From: Schistocephalus solidus
Lineage: Eukaryota; Platyhelminthes; Cestoda; Diphyllobothriidea; Diphyllobothriidae
Reading direction: 5' to 3'
DNA: 64,000 nt
Assembly: GCA_017591395.1 (NCBI GenBank)
Contig: WEDG01003974.1
Coordinates: 124,001 to 188,000, forward strand
Part shown: in pieces, positions 43,266 to 57,160 of the stretch
How the letters are laid out: each line of letters starts with the position of its first letter
Position numbering within the stretch: position 1 is the stretch's first letter
Translations under genes and position numbers: made by a program
The notes under the pieces: generated by a model
What the model saw: only the letters and a program-made list of their open reading frames with translations
Told to the model about the DNA's origin: nothing
Databases searched by the model: none

Positions 43266-45054
43266 ATTTTACGTCGCCATCGCTTTTCACCCATGTCATA
43301 GGCATCTGCTGTGGAAGTCTTATTTCCTCAGACGTCTGTAGGATTTGTTTATGCTCAGCCTAAAAATGCGACAAAATCATCAAAGTTTGATATTTATTTT
43401 CCCAAGGATAAACTCATATGTACAAGCAGTTGATCGCTGTCATCATATGCTGTTTTTTACAGGAATAAACCTTGACTGGCGTTTATGCCTCCAAACATAC
43501 TCGGAATTATAAAACGAGAAGTATTTCATGGTAAATTTAAAGGATGCATTTAAACTCAATGGCCTCCAATGTCACATTTATTAGAACTCAAACTTTGCAA
43601 AATAAAATGGAACCTCACCGTTAAAATATGATGTTTTTATATTTGCTTTTGCTATAAACATTCATATTTATCCAGTGGTCAATATGTCGACCTCCATCCC
43701 GGAAAACAGGCGACACAAATTTTTCCATATAAAATGATTTCGAGGACAATAAAAAGCCTTTTTTTACGAAAATCCATTCCCATTCTACGATAAAAACATG
43801 TGGACTCATTGAGGTGTTCGCGCTTAGCATATTAAACTTGAAAATATAGGAAATCTGCCTAGCGAATTACAACCAGTTTTTACGTCCCAGTTTAAGATCG
43901 TGTGTGGCTCATTCAACCAAATTCTTCAACTTTGCAATTTTTTCAAAAAGATTACAAAAGAGAAGGTAAATAGTATTTCGTCCAATTTTTCTGTGCCGTA
44001 CAGAATTGTGCTTTTTGTTTGACGTCTCAAGGGCCTTTTCCTATAAATTCCTGACTTTTCTATCATTTGCAGACATTGCCCCAGACTTCTTTGTCTATGG
44101 CCCAATCCGATCGATCGCACCAGTCCTTGTCGTTTTTGTGCGTATATTATGCAACCCGCAGATGTGATTCCTGCGATCACTTTTAAAAACTTCATTAGCC
44201 CACTTAGGTTTGCTGTCAATCAGTGATTTTTTAAAGTACTATCAAAAATGCAGCGAAGTACAGACACTGAATGACCGGAATTAGAACCAACTTCAATTTT
44301 CTCTTCAAACCCAAATATAAGTCCTTTATCGATTGGTTGATTATTTAAAGATGAAATAATTTGATTCCAGTAAATACCTGCAAATTTAAGACGGAATTTT
44401 TACACAGAGGCTTTCCTTTACTAGGTAGACGTTTTACTTGGAGATGTGTGAAAATTTGGCATTTCACCAATGATATAGATCTTTGCATTAGGAAGCATTT
44501 AGACTAATGTGTAAAAATCATTTTATGGTTGGAGTTTTGTGTAATTGATAAATAATCACCAGCAAGAATCTCAAATTACAATCCACTTTTGACTTATTTC
44601 AGCAACCAGTCCAACGCCACGAAGAAAAATGAGATTTTGTTTTTGTCTATTCTTCCTAAGGTCAATGTTTTTCATCCTTATACATATTTAATAGATTAGA
44701 CGCCAGGTTGTCTTCTAGGCACTCAGCTGTAAAAAACCCCCTCCGGAAAAGTAACAGCAAATATTCATAATAGGCAAATATTTGGCTGAGAGAAAAACTA
44801 CTACTGATACAGCACATGACCACGCACTTTTCAATTTCTTTGACACTACTTGAGAGGAAAATACTTCTTTTTTTCTGGTAAGGAAATATTTTACGAAAGT
44901 GAAAACTTTCCTTTGTCGCTTGCGTCTGCAATTTTGAAAGTGTTGATGAGGGTGCAGTAAACCAGCTAGCACGGATCGCCTAAAAACTACTGCTTAAAAA
45001 AAACGAGTGGACAAGACGCGGAAATAAAAACTTTCAACTGTTTTTGGATAATGT
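43266..45054. other. AT-rich region without recognised genes
   Basis: Short frames only (minus 43926-44219, 44662-44931 and similar) without domains. Confidence 0.5.
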
Positions 45055-45300
45055 AACCAACCCTTCCATTCTGACCTCATTTATTTGGGGTCCTACCGCC
45101 CCATGCACCGAGTGTTTCGTCATATCGTTAGCCGCATTTCGGTGCTCTTCCTTGCCATTTCTAGCACGCTACGTCAGATGAGAAGATAGGGAAATAAAGA
45201 AGCTGATAATGGAACGGTCTCCCCAATTAGATGTCCACTTTTTACCGTTCGATTCTTACATAATATGTTACCCTATTCTATTCTTTAAGTGAAAGTACCC
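45055..45300 (+). mobile_element. LINE-R 3' UTR fragment, plus strand
   Basis: CTTGCCATTTCTAGCACGCTACG, GAAATAAAGAAGCTGATAATGGAACGGTCTCCCC and TTGATTCTTACATAATATGTTA-like strings occur in the same order as the complement of 24.84-25.0 kb. It lacks the CT tail. Confidence 0.65.
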
Positions 45301-46095
45301 ATTTTTTTGCAGATAATGTTAAAGAATGCCTCAAAATTAGCATATGTCTTCACTATCTCTCTCTTAGCCACTAGATTAATGTTAGTTTTAAGGTAAGGGA
45401 AATCCAAGTGTTAATTTGAAGTTGTAGACAAAAATATAGCTTCGGTAAATGGTGAATATTTGGCTAGGACCAAGGCTTGGGTTAGGATTTTGTAGCGGTA
45501 AAACTTGCACCTACGGAAGTGCTTTGACGTCGTAGACCCGCCTTACCAAGAGGTGAAATATAATCTAACGCCAATCTCTCTCTAGGTTGAATCCATCCGG
45601 CTAAACTCCTGTTGTTAAATGGCATTAAATTCAACCTGTTTGACCTAATTAAACACCTGCAAACCGTAGACGGGTTGCTTTTGTAATAAAAACAAACACT
45701 AGCATTAAAATACATCCAATAAATGTCAATAGAAATTTCCCTTTGATTTATTTCCACGATTACTTGAAACTTTTCGAAGTCATTTAAGCTTATTTCGCCA
45801 TTTTTCAGAGGTCCAGGTTTCTGTCAGTAGCGCCATCCAAAATGTACTCCTTGGACTTCCCTCTAACGAAAATTTTGATAGTTTGCGTGCAATAGCCTTT
45901 TCAGAAGGAAACGGAAAGTTTTCTTAAGTTAAAGTTTGCCTCTTTTTATACCTGTTCTGAACTTAGGAGCAGCAAAATGATTTTGACGTCAACTAGCTTA
46001 GTAAGTTGACAGAAAAATTGTTACAGCAGACACAGCCAAATCTGAAATTAATGAAACAATACAAAATTCCATTTAAATTATAGCTTCTTGTCAGT
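45301..46095. other. No gene recognised
   Basis: AT-rich. The minus-strand frame 45482-45757 shows no domain. Confidence 0.45.
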
Positions 46096-46620
46096 GCCAT
46101 TATGTGGACAATAATAATGGAATGGAGGGCCCAATCAGAAGCACATACAATGATATGGCAAGATCTGCCATGCACTCCGGACGTCTCAGAAGCGTCTGAG
46201 CACATTGCTGTCGGACTAGATGTTGGCATTGCAAACCAGCCCAAAGCTAACATAAGCAGCGGGGTGATGACAATCACAGACCGACTATACCCCAAAGAGC
46301 AATCTGGGATAGTGTATCGCATCCCGTGCATACACTGGCCTAGGACTTACACAGGCCAGATTGAATTAATGCTGGTATCGCGCTCACATCAACATAAGTT
46401 GGCTGTGCGATATGGCAACCGAAAATCGCAATTTACTGACCAAACTTACTAAACGGAACATTAGTTTACCTTCGCAACCATCAAGATACTTGAGCACACC
46501 GAAAAGAATAGGAACAGAGAATTGACTGAAGCTTGGTCAGTGAATGCGATATCAATCAATCGATGAATGGATCTTGCGTCCGCGCACAGAGCGTTGAGCA
46601 ATCATTTACAAACTTACGTC
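46096..46620 (+). pseudogene. PLE GIY-YIG endonuclease fragment (P6)
   Basis: Frame 46102-46452: DVSEASEHIAVGLDVGIANQ and KANISSGVMTITDRL (connector), then GIVYRIPC, TYTGQI and HQHKLAVR. In the nuclease core the expected GET/GQTGR is GQIEL and the catalytic Arg position is changed. After 46453 the frame shifts (TIKILEHTEKNRNRELTEAW). A small island in otherwise repeat-poor DNA. Confidence 0.75.
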
Positions 46621-49600
46621 AGGTATCCTTGATTGGTTTAAACCCCCTTATAAGTGTTACATTTTTGTGGCTGCTGTTAGCTCTGGCAATGGACTCCTGC
46701 GGGAGGCTAAAAGCTTTAAATAATAAAAAATGTTTCGGTGCTTGAACATACTTTTCCTTTGTTCATAGAATATAGTGTCAGATAAGCATCCATAATTATT
46801 TACTTGGGATATAGTTCTCATGAGGTTTCAATTGAGGCTAGAGGCAAATAAATTGAATATGCCATTTCACTCTACAATGCTATAACCCTTCATTTCATTT
46901 AAAGGGCAAACTCCGAAGACCTCTTCTGTGAATTATTGTTCACGTGTAAAATCGTTAAAGCTAAATAGGTAAATGCAGTTGTTTAAGGGTATCTGGGTCA
47001 AGAAAAGCACTTAAAAATACTTAGGCAGATGAGGTTACTATAATCGAAAATGCTGTCTATGCTCCTAAACATTCAAGAGAAATTTTGACCGAACCAACGT
47101 TCATATGCTGATTTTTAAATTATTTAACCTGCTGCATTATTTATGCGTCATTTTCTTGTCTAACGATGGAGAATTTTTGCCTATAGATGCAAAAATGTTA
47201 GATGTTATAATATACGCCTACACCTGTTTGATTTGGACACACCAAAACGATACCACAAGTCACGAATGATAGAGAAGTGTTACATTGTGTCCAAGCATAA
47301 TATCGTTACGTTAAATTAAGAAGTCTGCGAAAAGAAGGTTAAAGGCGTTCCAGTTTAAAAAGAAGACATGAGTCTGGGATATTTCGTGCTGTTGTGCAAT
47401 TTTAGCATCACAATCGCCACTCCACTATCATTATCTTCAAACTCCCAAAATATAGCCAAAAAGATTAAATTTATCCGATAATCGTAAATATTTTCATTTG
47501 CGCCTTGAAAAGTAGGGGACAGGAGAAAAGCGGTCTAGCATGCGAGTCAACATCCTACTGTCTGATCCTTGTCTGAGACTATTAGCAAACAATACACAGT
47601 GAAGTAAAAAACCTGAAGTTTTTCTCTGCGGAAATTTTCAACATATTATTTACAGTCTTCGCTTTCGTAAAGCTTTCATTCGAGTTAATTTTAGTTCCAA
47701 TAAACGAAGATTGAATAATGTGGACCAAAAAACACATTCTTAATATTTTTCTGCAAAAACAAGCAAGAATTTTCGATCTTGACTTTTCAGAATCCATGTC
47801 TAACAAAAAGCACTTCTATCCTTTTACTTTTAAGCAGTTAACATTACTTACTTATAAGCCCATGCTGAGAATAAGACAAGGAGAACAATGGAGGCCTTTC
47901 TACAAATCTCATAAGATGATCACGCTGAGGTTGAAATTGAGCTTTTTATCACAACGGCACGAGTAGTTCCCATAATGTGGTTGGTGTGTCCCCTGAACGC
48001 TACTTAGGCTCCCCTTAGTTGTGATTGGCAAACCCATTTTTGCACTCGTTCCTCACGAAGATTTTTAAGACAACTGAGTCGAAGTCTCTTCCAAAAAGCG
48101 CCCCCTACATGCAGTATTTTTTATAACGAGCGTGGCCGTACAAACCTTCTTCTAAATAATGAGTGAGATTTAGCCAGTTTTACAAATCATATCAATGAAC
48201 CAATTTGTCCATGTAGGGCAAGTATTTTTCGGACATTTATAAACTAATTTTAAACTCTGGCTTAATGAAAGGTTTTTGAATATTTGCACTCATGACTGAG
48301 GAGACTGCATTTTCGTAGCAAAAGCAGGATGCAAAGATAAAAGAATTTCTTATTAATGTCATTAGAATAACCGGACAGAACTTTCTTCCTAAATCTATAA
48401 GTGACGTTTCGGTAGCAGAAGAGATATGCTTCCAATTATTCATAACTTACAAAAAAAATTTAAATGCGAGAAAGGTTATGAAATAATTTATAAAAGGCAA
48501 GCAAAGATTGGACATTTTAAAAGAAGGCTACTCGTAAAACTCCTCCAAAATTCCATATTTTTATTATAACATGGTTGCACATAAGAACTCCCGTGTCCAC
48601 AGAACTGACACTTTCAAGGCCTTTCCAATATTTCTACTATTATTTTTTGAACAGAAATTAAAGGTCTGCAACAAAAGTACTTATAATCGGTTCACAGATG
48701 TTTAACACACTAATTATTTGTATCTTTGCAATAAACGCATTAAATTTTGGTCAGAAAAATGAAGTCATAGGAGCGAAATTGTGCAATAATACTGTTTTCC
48801 CACGCCGAGTGTTGCTAAAGTAAAATTATATTCCCGCGATTCCGTGCGCACTGACGCTCCTGGAAAACATTTACGCACTAGGGAGTGCTTTTTTAACGTA
48901 GTGTATTCATTTAACGAGCCCGCTTAGCAAACACAAACTTCCACGACTTTCAATAGATTTTTATTCGGCAGAAATCTAAGGACTCATGATGAAAATGGGA
49001 AAATACTCTTCAGTAGCACAGTTCTTTTCTAACGACTGCGCTCTTCTGACTTGCATAACCTTACGCTCTAAAAGACGACACTGGCGCCAACGAGCAACAC
49101 ACCGTTATTTTCCAGTCCTGTGCAAACTCCCCCATCAGGCGCCTATTTTAGCTTCTGTGCGTAAGATCACATGCTTATTTTGCAAATTCGTTTGTACTAA
49201 AGCGTACTTTATAAACGCGGCTTATATGCCGCAAAAAATGTTGTGAGGGCTTTCGAAACATTTACATGGCCACTTTGTGGGGCATTTATGCATGTACAAT
49301 GGAGCATAGAGATAGGTAACTTGCCACGAAAATATTAACGATATTTGGTAGAAGCAGAGTTTATCTTTTATCAGTAAAATGACATTGCTACCTAACCCAA
49401 ACATTTGGTGTTCAATTCAGTTTCTGCCAATGTGTAAACCGTTCAACACTTGTTCTCGAAATAGGCTGTGTCCCTTGACTAGATAAGCAATGGTAGACGG
49501 TTTTTTCTCAAAAATGACGATGTTTTAGCAGAAGGAACCACTAGTCGCATCAATGATGTATAAAATCACAGGTCTCAAATTTGATTTAGTTTTTATGGAT

Positions 49601-49976
49601 TTTTTGTTGTTGATCAAGTTAGTTTAAATGGGGTTCTTAGGAAATTGGCCTCTGCAATCAAGTACCATTGCGTAAACGTCTCAAAAAGTTTCAATATTTG
49701 CTAAAGAGTCATCTAAATTTGCACAGTTACGCCCAAACTCGGAAGAAAACTGAGTATTTATTAACCCTGAAGAAGTTCAACAAGCCATGAGTAAAAGCAA
49801 GTCCAAATGTCTTCCTCAGGTTTAACGTAAATGTCCAGCTGTTAACAAAATCGCTTATTCTTACTCATTCACGATTTTTCGTCCTATTTGATAGAACACA
49901 AAACTGAAATAATTCCATTTTGTATGCCAGTTTTGCAAAAATAATCGCAATTTAATTCATTTAATATTCCATGTGA
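46621..49976. other. AT-rich region without recognised genes
   Basis: No domain-bearing frames or RNA genes noticed. Confidence 0.5.
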
Positions 49977-51230
49977 GCTACTGGGTGACTAGACTTTGGA
50001 CGTTTATCGTCAACATCACTGGTTTTGTCAAAGGTCTCTCGGTTTCCACTGCTTTCGCTTAACATTGCATATCCGGCTATCTTTCAATCCATACATGGCT
50101 TCTAATCGAGTGCTGGATATCTCTAGCATGAAATGAGTCATTAAAACTTTAAAAAATGGTAAATTAAAATGTAATTAATTAACTTAAAATCTTTTGGAAT
50201 GTCTATTTTTTCAAGAAGAGGTGGTTTAGAATTAATATGTTCTGCATAAAAATCCAATTTCCCTAATATTCAGGCAATTTCATACGCTATTAACTATTTC
50301 TTATCACGCGTGTATGCTGCATTAATGGATGCCATTTAGTTATACGAGAAAGATTTGATAAAGCGACCAACGTTAACCTGAAACCGGGAAACCTGGCAAG
50401 GTAACTTATAATGAGGAAGTTATACCGAGATGTACAATTCGTCCCCTTCTTTAAATGCAAAATTTCAACTGCGCATGAATTTAAGTTCGAAAGAACAGTG
50501 ACAGCGCAATTAAACGACCTTTCGTTTGAAGACCCCTGTAATCTCCAGTCATTTAAAAATGCGCCAGGAGCAATTTAAAACACTCCCACAATTTCCATTT
50601 AAGCTACTGGGTGACGAGACTATTAATGCTCAGCGTCGAAATCACTGTTATTGTCAAATGTCTATCAGTTTCCAGTGTGGGCTTGCAATCGGAAATCGTG
50701 TTTTTTTAAATCCATACATTGTTTATAATTGAGAAATGGAGATCTCAAATATTTAATGGCTTATATATACTTAAAGTTCATTTTGTAGCAATCGAAATGA
50801 TGAATGGAAGAGAAATTATGTGTGCAGATAAAAGCTTTTTAACAATTTTTGGAATGTTGATTTTGACGAACTGAAATTGATTCTGAATTAATAAAACCTG
50901 TATGAAAATCCAATTTACTTTATACTTAGGCAATTTCATACGTTATAAACAATTCTAATCCACGCATGTATGCTGCATTAATGGACGCCATATAATTATA
51001 CCAGGAATATTTGATAAAGCGAACAACTTTAACCTGAAACCGGAAAACCAGCCGTGATAAATTATAAATGAAGAAGTTGTTCAAGAATTATCATGCTATC
51101 CCTTTATTTGACCTCTTTTAATGTTTAGCCTCAAAAACAAAATCAGTGAAAATAGGCAATCTTCCATGTAAAGACCCCTGTAATTTCCAGACGCATCACT
51201 ATGCATCAGGAGTAATTAAAAACACTCCCC
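49977..51230 (+). repeat. Tandem duplication, 626-bp unit
   Basis: Two diverged copies, 49977-50602 and about 50603-51230. Shared strings in order: GCTACTGGGTGAC, TCCATACAT, GGCAATTTCATACG, GTATGCTGCATTAATGGA, TTTGATAAAGCGA, TTAACCTGAAACCGG, AAGACCCCTGTAAT and CAGGAG(C/T)AATT. No conserved open frame; the copies differ by many substitutions and small indels, so the duplication is old. Confidence 0.85.
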
Positions 51231-54200
51231 TATAAAAAGACAGCTAAGGATATTTTTTATGTGCCACCACGTTTGCAAAAATGGAAATAAGTAAATCTTT
51301 CGAAATATCTTAGTACTTTATATGAACGTGACCATGAAGACGGCAAGGATGGTGAAATTGGCCCAATGATGAAGAGCAGAGTATGCCTGTATTTTCGACC
51401 GTATTTAAGTATAGGTGTTTGTTCTGAAACCGAATAGATGAAGGCAGTTTTATAATTATTTGCCGACTTAACTTTACAAAAAGGCTGAAAGTCTTTGCGT
51501 TCATCAGTAAAATGCCTTAGTTGAGCATATTTGTAATAGATAGGGCATAAGAAACGAATTAACATTCGAGCATGAGCAGATTTATTGCAGGACGTTATTG
51601 TGTGCGTACTTTTCCATTTATGAATAGGGTTTCATACGTGAATTAAGTTACATAGGTGTGTTTGACTGCTATCTACGTAGGATAAACATTTTAGGACTCA
51701 AAATAAAAAAAGGTTTTTTTAACTCCCCTTTTCGAAGTTTTCAAAAAACCCAAAACTCATCGTCTGGTTTTTAAACAACTGCTTTTAAAACTGAAAAACG
51801 CAAAGTGCTTAAAAGTATTTCGCAAAATGTTTTAAAAGCGCAGTGGCCTCCACCCTTACCAGAAAATAGGGATGTTAGCTTAAACCATTATCCCTGTGTG
51901 CGTCTGCCGATAAAAATCCGATTCGTTGGTTGTTGATGGAGATTTTATCGTAACTTTAACATGCACTTGCACTTTTGACGTCACCGAGCCTGAAATTTAG
52001 TTGAACGTCTTGTCACATCTAGAACGGATACGATACTGAATAGTGTGTGCCTAAATTTCTGCGAGTTTTTATTAAAAACATTCAGAGACGTCAGGCGGTT
52101 CATCAGATACCATATTACACACGAGGCTTAATCCTTCGGACCCCATTATTTTTGAGCATGTCGTTTTAGTGTCCCAATTATTCTTCTACTCTTTTTGTCA
52201 ATAGCTCAATAATTCAAAATTTGCTCTGAAAATGCTTCGTTCCTTAATTTTTCAGCTTTGATGACATCTTTAGGATTTTCAGTAGTGGGTATGTTTCACA
52301 AATGAAATCCGGATGACACAAAAATTATATATCATATTGCATTATTCTTATCGGGGGAACAGCTTGTTCTAGTTTAGAAAATATGCTGCAGAGGGCCTAA
52401 ATTGAGGTTGGTTTTCGAAGACATCAACACCATATATCTTTAACGGAACAACAAATCACTAAGTTGTCGTACGTGATCTTTTGGAACAGCATTCAAATGC
52501 TAAAGGCAATTGAGGTAATTTATTCTGATCCAATTAAACTATACGATACACTATACTTATACAATTAAGCCTGGCGAATTCTGAAAGGAAAGTTTAACTG
52601 GCCCAGGCGTTTTGCAGATGTTTATGAGCCACAAGATTTAAACATTAGACGGAAACTTCCTCGTTGCGCCCAAGGTAACATTCCTTCCTATTAAAGTAGT
52701 TTTTGATTACATTCGTTCTGAAGTTCATCATACTATAAGCCTTCTTGCATGATTAATAGACGTTTACATATTTCTTTCCTTGATGAAATATTTATCCACC
52801 ATTACCATCAACTCCACAGATCTGGATACATCTTCATAAATCTTGTGCAAAATCGAGTATAATTGGATTCTGCTGTTCTGCCATAAATAGCTAACGGCGT
52901 AGTGTAACATATACCTCTAATATTGCCTCCTGAACCCTATTCCGTTAATCCATCTGGGGGAAATATTTTTGAAGGAAACTCAAAAAAGCAAACATTTTGG
53001 GGTTCTAGAGACGGCTCCACGAATGGCACCTTGAATAATATGCTGGAAGCCAAAACACGCTTGCGTAATTTGTATTTGCATTGTTGCACTCATGGGGTGT
53101 GGCGTCTACCTTAATGATTGATGACTCTGCCTATATTGCGTGGTGAGGTGGGTAAGGTTACTTCATGATCTCTTTCATTGCTTCTTTAGCAGTTTATTCA
53201 AGGCTTGGTTGCTAAACTGAGTTTGGTATTATTTGACAGACACAGGAATAAAGACAGATACGTCTTCATGAAGTTTCATCATATTGCTATGATGATATAA
53301 AGGAATAGAATACAAATAGTGAATAGACTGAGGTGAATGTGAACAATTAATGATGGAGCACGTGAACGGAAGGGATGGGAGGTCGTGAAATTGGTTAACT
53401 ATTGACATAATCTGCATGCGCGCTCAGCAAACAGAATTTTGGCCCTGCCACCAACGAAGTTCCAACCAACGCCTTCGGTGCACGCAGAACAAGGTTGGAA
53501 AGAGTACATTTCGTGATTAGACGTTTTTCCCACATAAATTGTTTTGGCCATTTTAACACTGCAAGGATTTTACGGATGGCCTTTTATCTGCGCAACGATT
53601 GATTTTATCATTGATGCTAAGTGTTATAGTATTCGTTTCTTCGGGCGTTGCCCAGTTCGACCAAGGTATCACGCTTCAAGAGAGCAAGGGAAGTTAAGTA
53701 TGCCGATAAAAAGTTCTAAGATGGTATTTCAATGCTCAGAATGCTAAATTTCGCATTCCATCTGAGCGGAGGGATTTGTGTTCAAATCATAAGTTTTCGC
53801 AATTGATCGACTGCAAACGAAAAACAAGCCGTACGTGGGGGTGTTTAATATTGCCCTTGTATTTGTAAGAATCTGCAGTCAGCAATTGAATAGACATATA
53901 GAAACCAACACATTTTGACCGGAGCAGGTAAATTAGACCAAGTCCAGACTACTGAGTGAAGTTCGTTTTATTAAAGTCATACATATTTCGATGCCAAGTC
54001 AAAGATAATTCAATTAAGTTCCTATTTTTTGTTTTCCAGGGTGCTATTTACAATTACCGATAAGCTTCTGAGACAGTGGAAAGTGATAGAGATCACTGTA
54101 ATTGATTTTCAAGGGAAAACCTGATGCCTTTTTCAGTTTTGAAAGGAATCCTGCCAAAGACAACCGGTGGACTATTTATTTGGATTTTACATGATTAGTT

Positions 54201-54639
54201 TTGTTATTTTAAATTGCTTGGTCTATTTTACTCGTTATTTACTGCTTTTGTTTCCTTGTTTTTGATTATGCAATCATGGTTAAGAGGTTATCTGTGCAGT
54301 TAATTAGCACTTGTTTAAAAGGAATGGAGCGTCTGTATCACAATCTGCATTAACTTATTTGACGATTGCCCCTGATTCTCACAGTTACATTTTTTGACAA
54401 GTATCTCGCATTTGTCATCTGATCGTGCTCTCCTGAGTCTAGTTCCGTCAACAGAGCCTGCATATAGAAAATAATAAGTTTACTTAACATCAACCCATCT
54501 ACTACCTGACGTGCTTAATACTGGTGGGTTATTTAAACCTGTCTTTTCAACATCGCCATGTCAAATTGTATTTAATGCTGATGGGTAAGCAGTTCGGCCT
54601 TTGTTCTTAATTCATGCTGGCCTTTTTGCTTGAATCAGC

Positions 54640-54730
54640 AATGCTAGGCGGTCTGCATCACAAAATGATTATGTTCCACAGAAGAAACCGGAAGTTGCAC
54701 TTTTGCAATGTGAAATCACATACACCCCAA
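54640..54730 (+). repeat. Old dispersed repeat, copy 1
   Basis: CTGCATCACAAAATGATT, AGAAACCGGAAGTTGCAC and ATGTGAAATCACATA are shared in order with the block at 57085-57160. Family unknown. Confidence 0.5.
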
Positions 54731-57084
54731 TTAAGAAGTGGTTCGTATTTGGTTACAACTACTTTCTGAAGTTAATGAAAACATTTGATTTAGAGAGATT
54801 TGCATCTGGAGTCAAATATTATTCCTCAAACAAATGAAATAAATCAGATAAAATACTTCGATGTTCTACTGAATCAACGTTTGAGCAGATTCCCAAATTA
54901 GCGTGGACGTCATATGAATTAACGTAATCCTGAAATGCTCACTCAAAAGTATTGACTGCATTAAATTAGAGATAGGTGACTCTTAAGGGTATTTTAGAGA
55001 GGAATATTGGGTGTATTTATAAAAAAAGCACTCTATCATAACTGGTGGCATTTCCAATCCATCCTTACCTCACGATATGATTATCAAACTTTATAACCAA
55101 TTTTTAAATATAAAAAATGATTCTAAAGGATTATGCAACTTTGCAAAGAAGAAGAATTCACATAATGTAGAACAATGCATTTAGGCCTTTCGTTCTGAAA
55201 AAAGCATTGATAATACACTGTGTCTGAAACGTGTGTCGAAGTAAAAAATACACATCTAAATCGAAAGACATCATCTCCCAGATATTCAGGTAACAGCAGC
55301 ACGTTTATAATTGATAATAGAGCTAATTATCCACCTCTGGAAAATACATTTCAAAAAAGCCTCCAAAATGTTTGCTGTCGCCGAATAATAAAAATTATTT
55401 GCACATTCGCTCTCACGACTGAGAGGAAACAGAGATGCTTTAGGGAAAATTGTTTAAGCTCATGGACAATAAACGTCCTTAGATTTCCATCAACATTTCA
55501 GGCGAATCCGGAACGAACTCTTCCCTCAGTGGCGGCGTTTGGTTTAATTATAAGCACAAAAAACTGCATTAATTAAATACAAAATGATTCTTAAATAATT
55601 CCGCTGGTTCGACGCAAACTCACAATTATATCCATTCATATTCCATTTTCCTTCAGTGGAAGATTGGCATCAACATGACCCGTGGTGTCAGAGGTCTAGA
55701 AATATCTAGCAAAATTCTGTAATTTTATATTTTAACATGGTTTATAATTGCCTTATGTATAATTGACGCACAGAATAGCGTATGACATCGTAAAATACAT
55801 TCTACAGATGACCAGAATGCTAAAACCTTATGACCGAAATGAGAGCGATCAGCAATGTTTACATATTGGCATATAATGTTTTGGAAACATTTTTCTCAGG
55901 CCATACTTGATTCAAATTTATTAACTAAACAATAAAAATTAAATTTGTTGTGAGCAAATATTTTGCATTGTATGCTGACCATTGTGTTTGAAAATAACCA
56001 TCTTTTATCCGATTTCTGTAGTCAATAGAGTCTATTTGTATGAGAACGATTCGCCAAAGCCACTATGGCTAACCCGAAGCCGGATGTTTAATTCGTAGAT
56101 ATAAGATGAACCAAAATTAAATGAGAAAAGTGTTCATTGACTAACAGTTGATTTTTTTCTGGAAGTTTATTTTTATACCATGAAAAGCAGTAAAGTCATA
56201 ATGCAGTGTATTATTTCACCTCATCGTTAATTGGTACGCATAAGAAAAGGCTCTATCAGTAACTAAAATACAGTCCACCTTCACACGGACATTTTTATCA
56301 TCAAACAGGCAAAATGTTAGTTTTTCTCCTAGAAAGCAAAAAGAAAATGAAGACTAGTCAATGACATCACTAATTTTAACACGTATGAATTATATTACAC
56401 ACTGCGAAAGATTTTGCGACTCGTTACCAAGCAAAGTAATCACAGGTTGTTGCTGAGAACAACCATTTTCTCTAAACATCAAATGTCAGCTATAGGGGTT
56501 TATTAAAATATGATTGGGAACTGCTATATGGATTAACAGTGACCTTTCGTGAACTAAAAACTCGTTATGTTTACAAATGCTTTGTAGATTAAGAGAAATA
56601 CGCATTGCACAAAACATTCCCCATTAATTAAACGAAGATCAAAATAATCAACTGTCGTAAGAAGACGCACAGTATTTTACGAAAGAGAATTTCTCCTTTT
56701 ACGCAGAAAACTGGAGCTATATGATTGTCCCTGCAGATATATGCCACTTTTCCGTCATTTAAATATCTTTCAACAAATGCTTTGATGAAAATCTTTACCC
56801 CTTTTATGATTTTGGCAGAAAACCTAGTTGCTGTTATCAAGTTCATCTTGGAAGTAATTTGGAAAAAGTCTAATGGAACTTTAAAGTTTCTACCGTCTAC
56901 CTTTTGGCATGCCACAAGTAATATCTGAGAATAATGATTTGGGGATAACTTTAAAGTGTCTTCTTAAGGTCGCCCGGTCCTCTGCAATGTAACAAGCACT
57001 TTTGTAGCTAAATGTTTTTCTCCTTCCGCCTTCGTTCTCGAAATACGTTTTCAATTTTAATTAAATCAGTAACAGTGGACTGCG

Positions 57085-57160
57085 TTTGCATCAAAAATAA
57101 TGATTTTCCGCTGGAAGAATCCGGATGTCGCACTCATCGTATGTGAAATCACATAACTGC
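57085..57160 (+). repeat. Old dispersed repeat, copy 2
   Basis: Partner of 54640-54730 (TTTGCATCAAAAATAATGATTT, GAATCCGGATGTCGCAC, TATGTGAAATCACATA). Confidence 0.5.

Noticed and set aside
55220..55576. 118-aa frame in AT-rich DNA as a gene
   Set aside because: Composition and lack of any motif look like chance; no neighbouring exon candidates.
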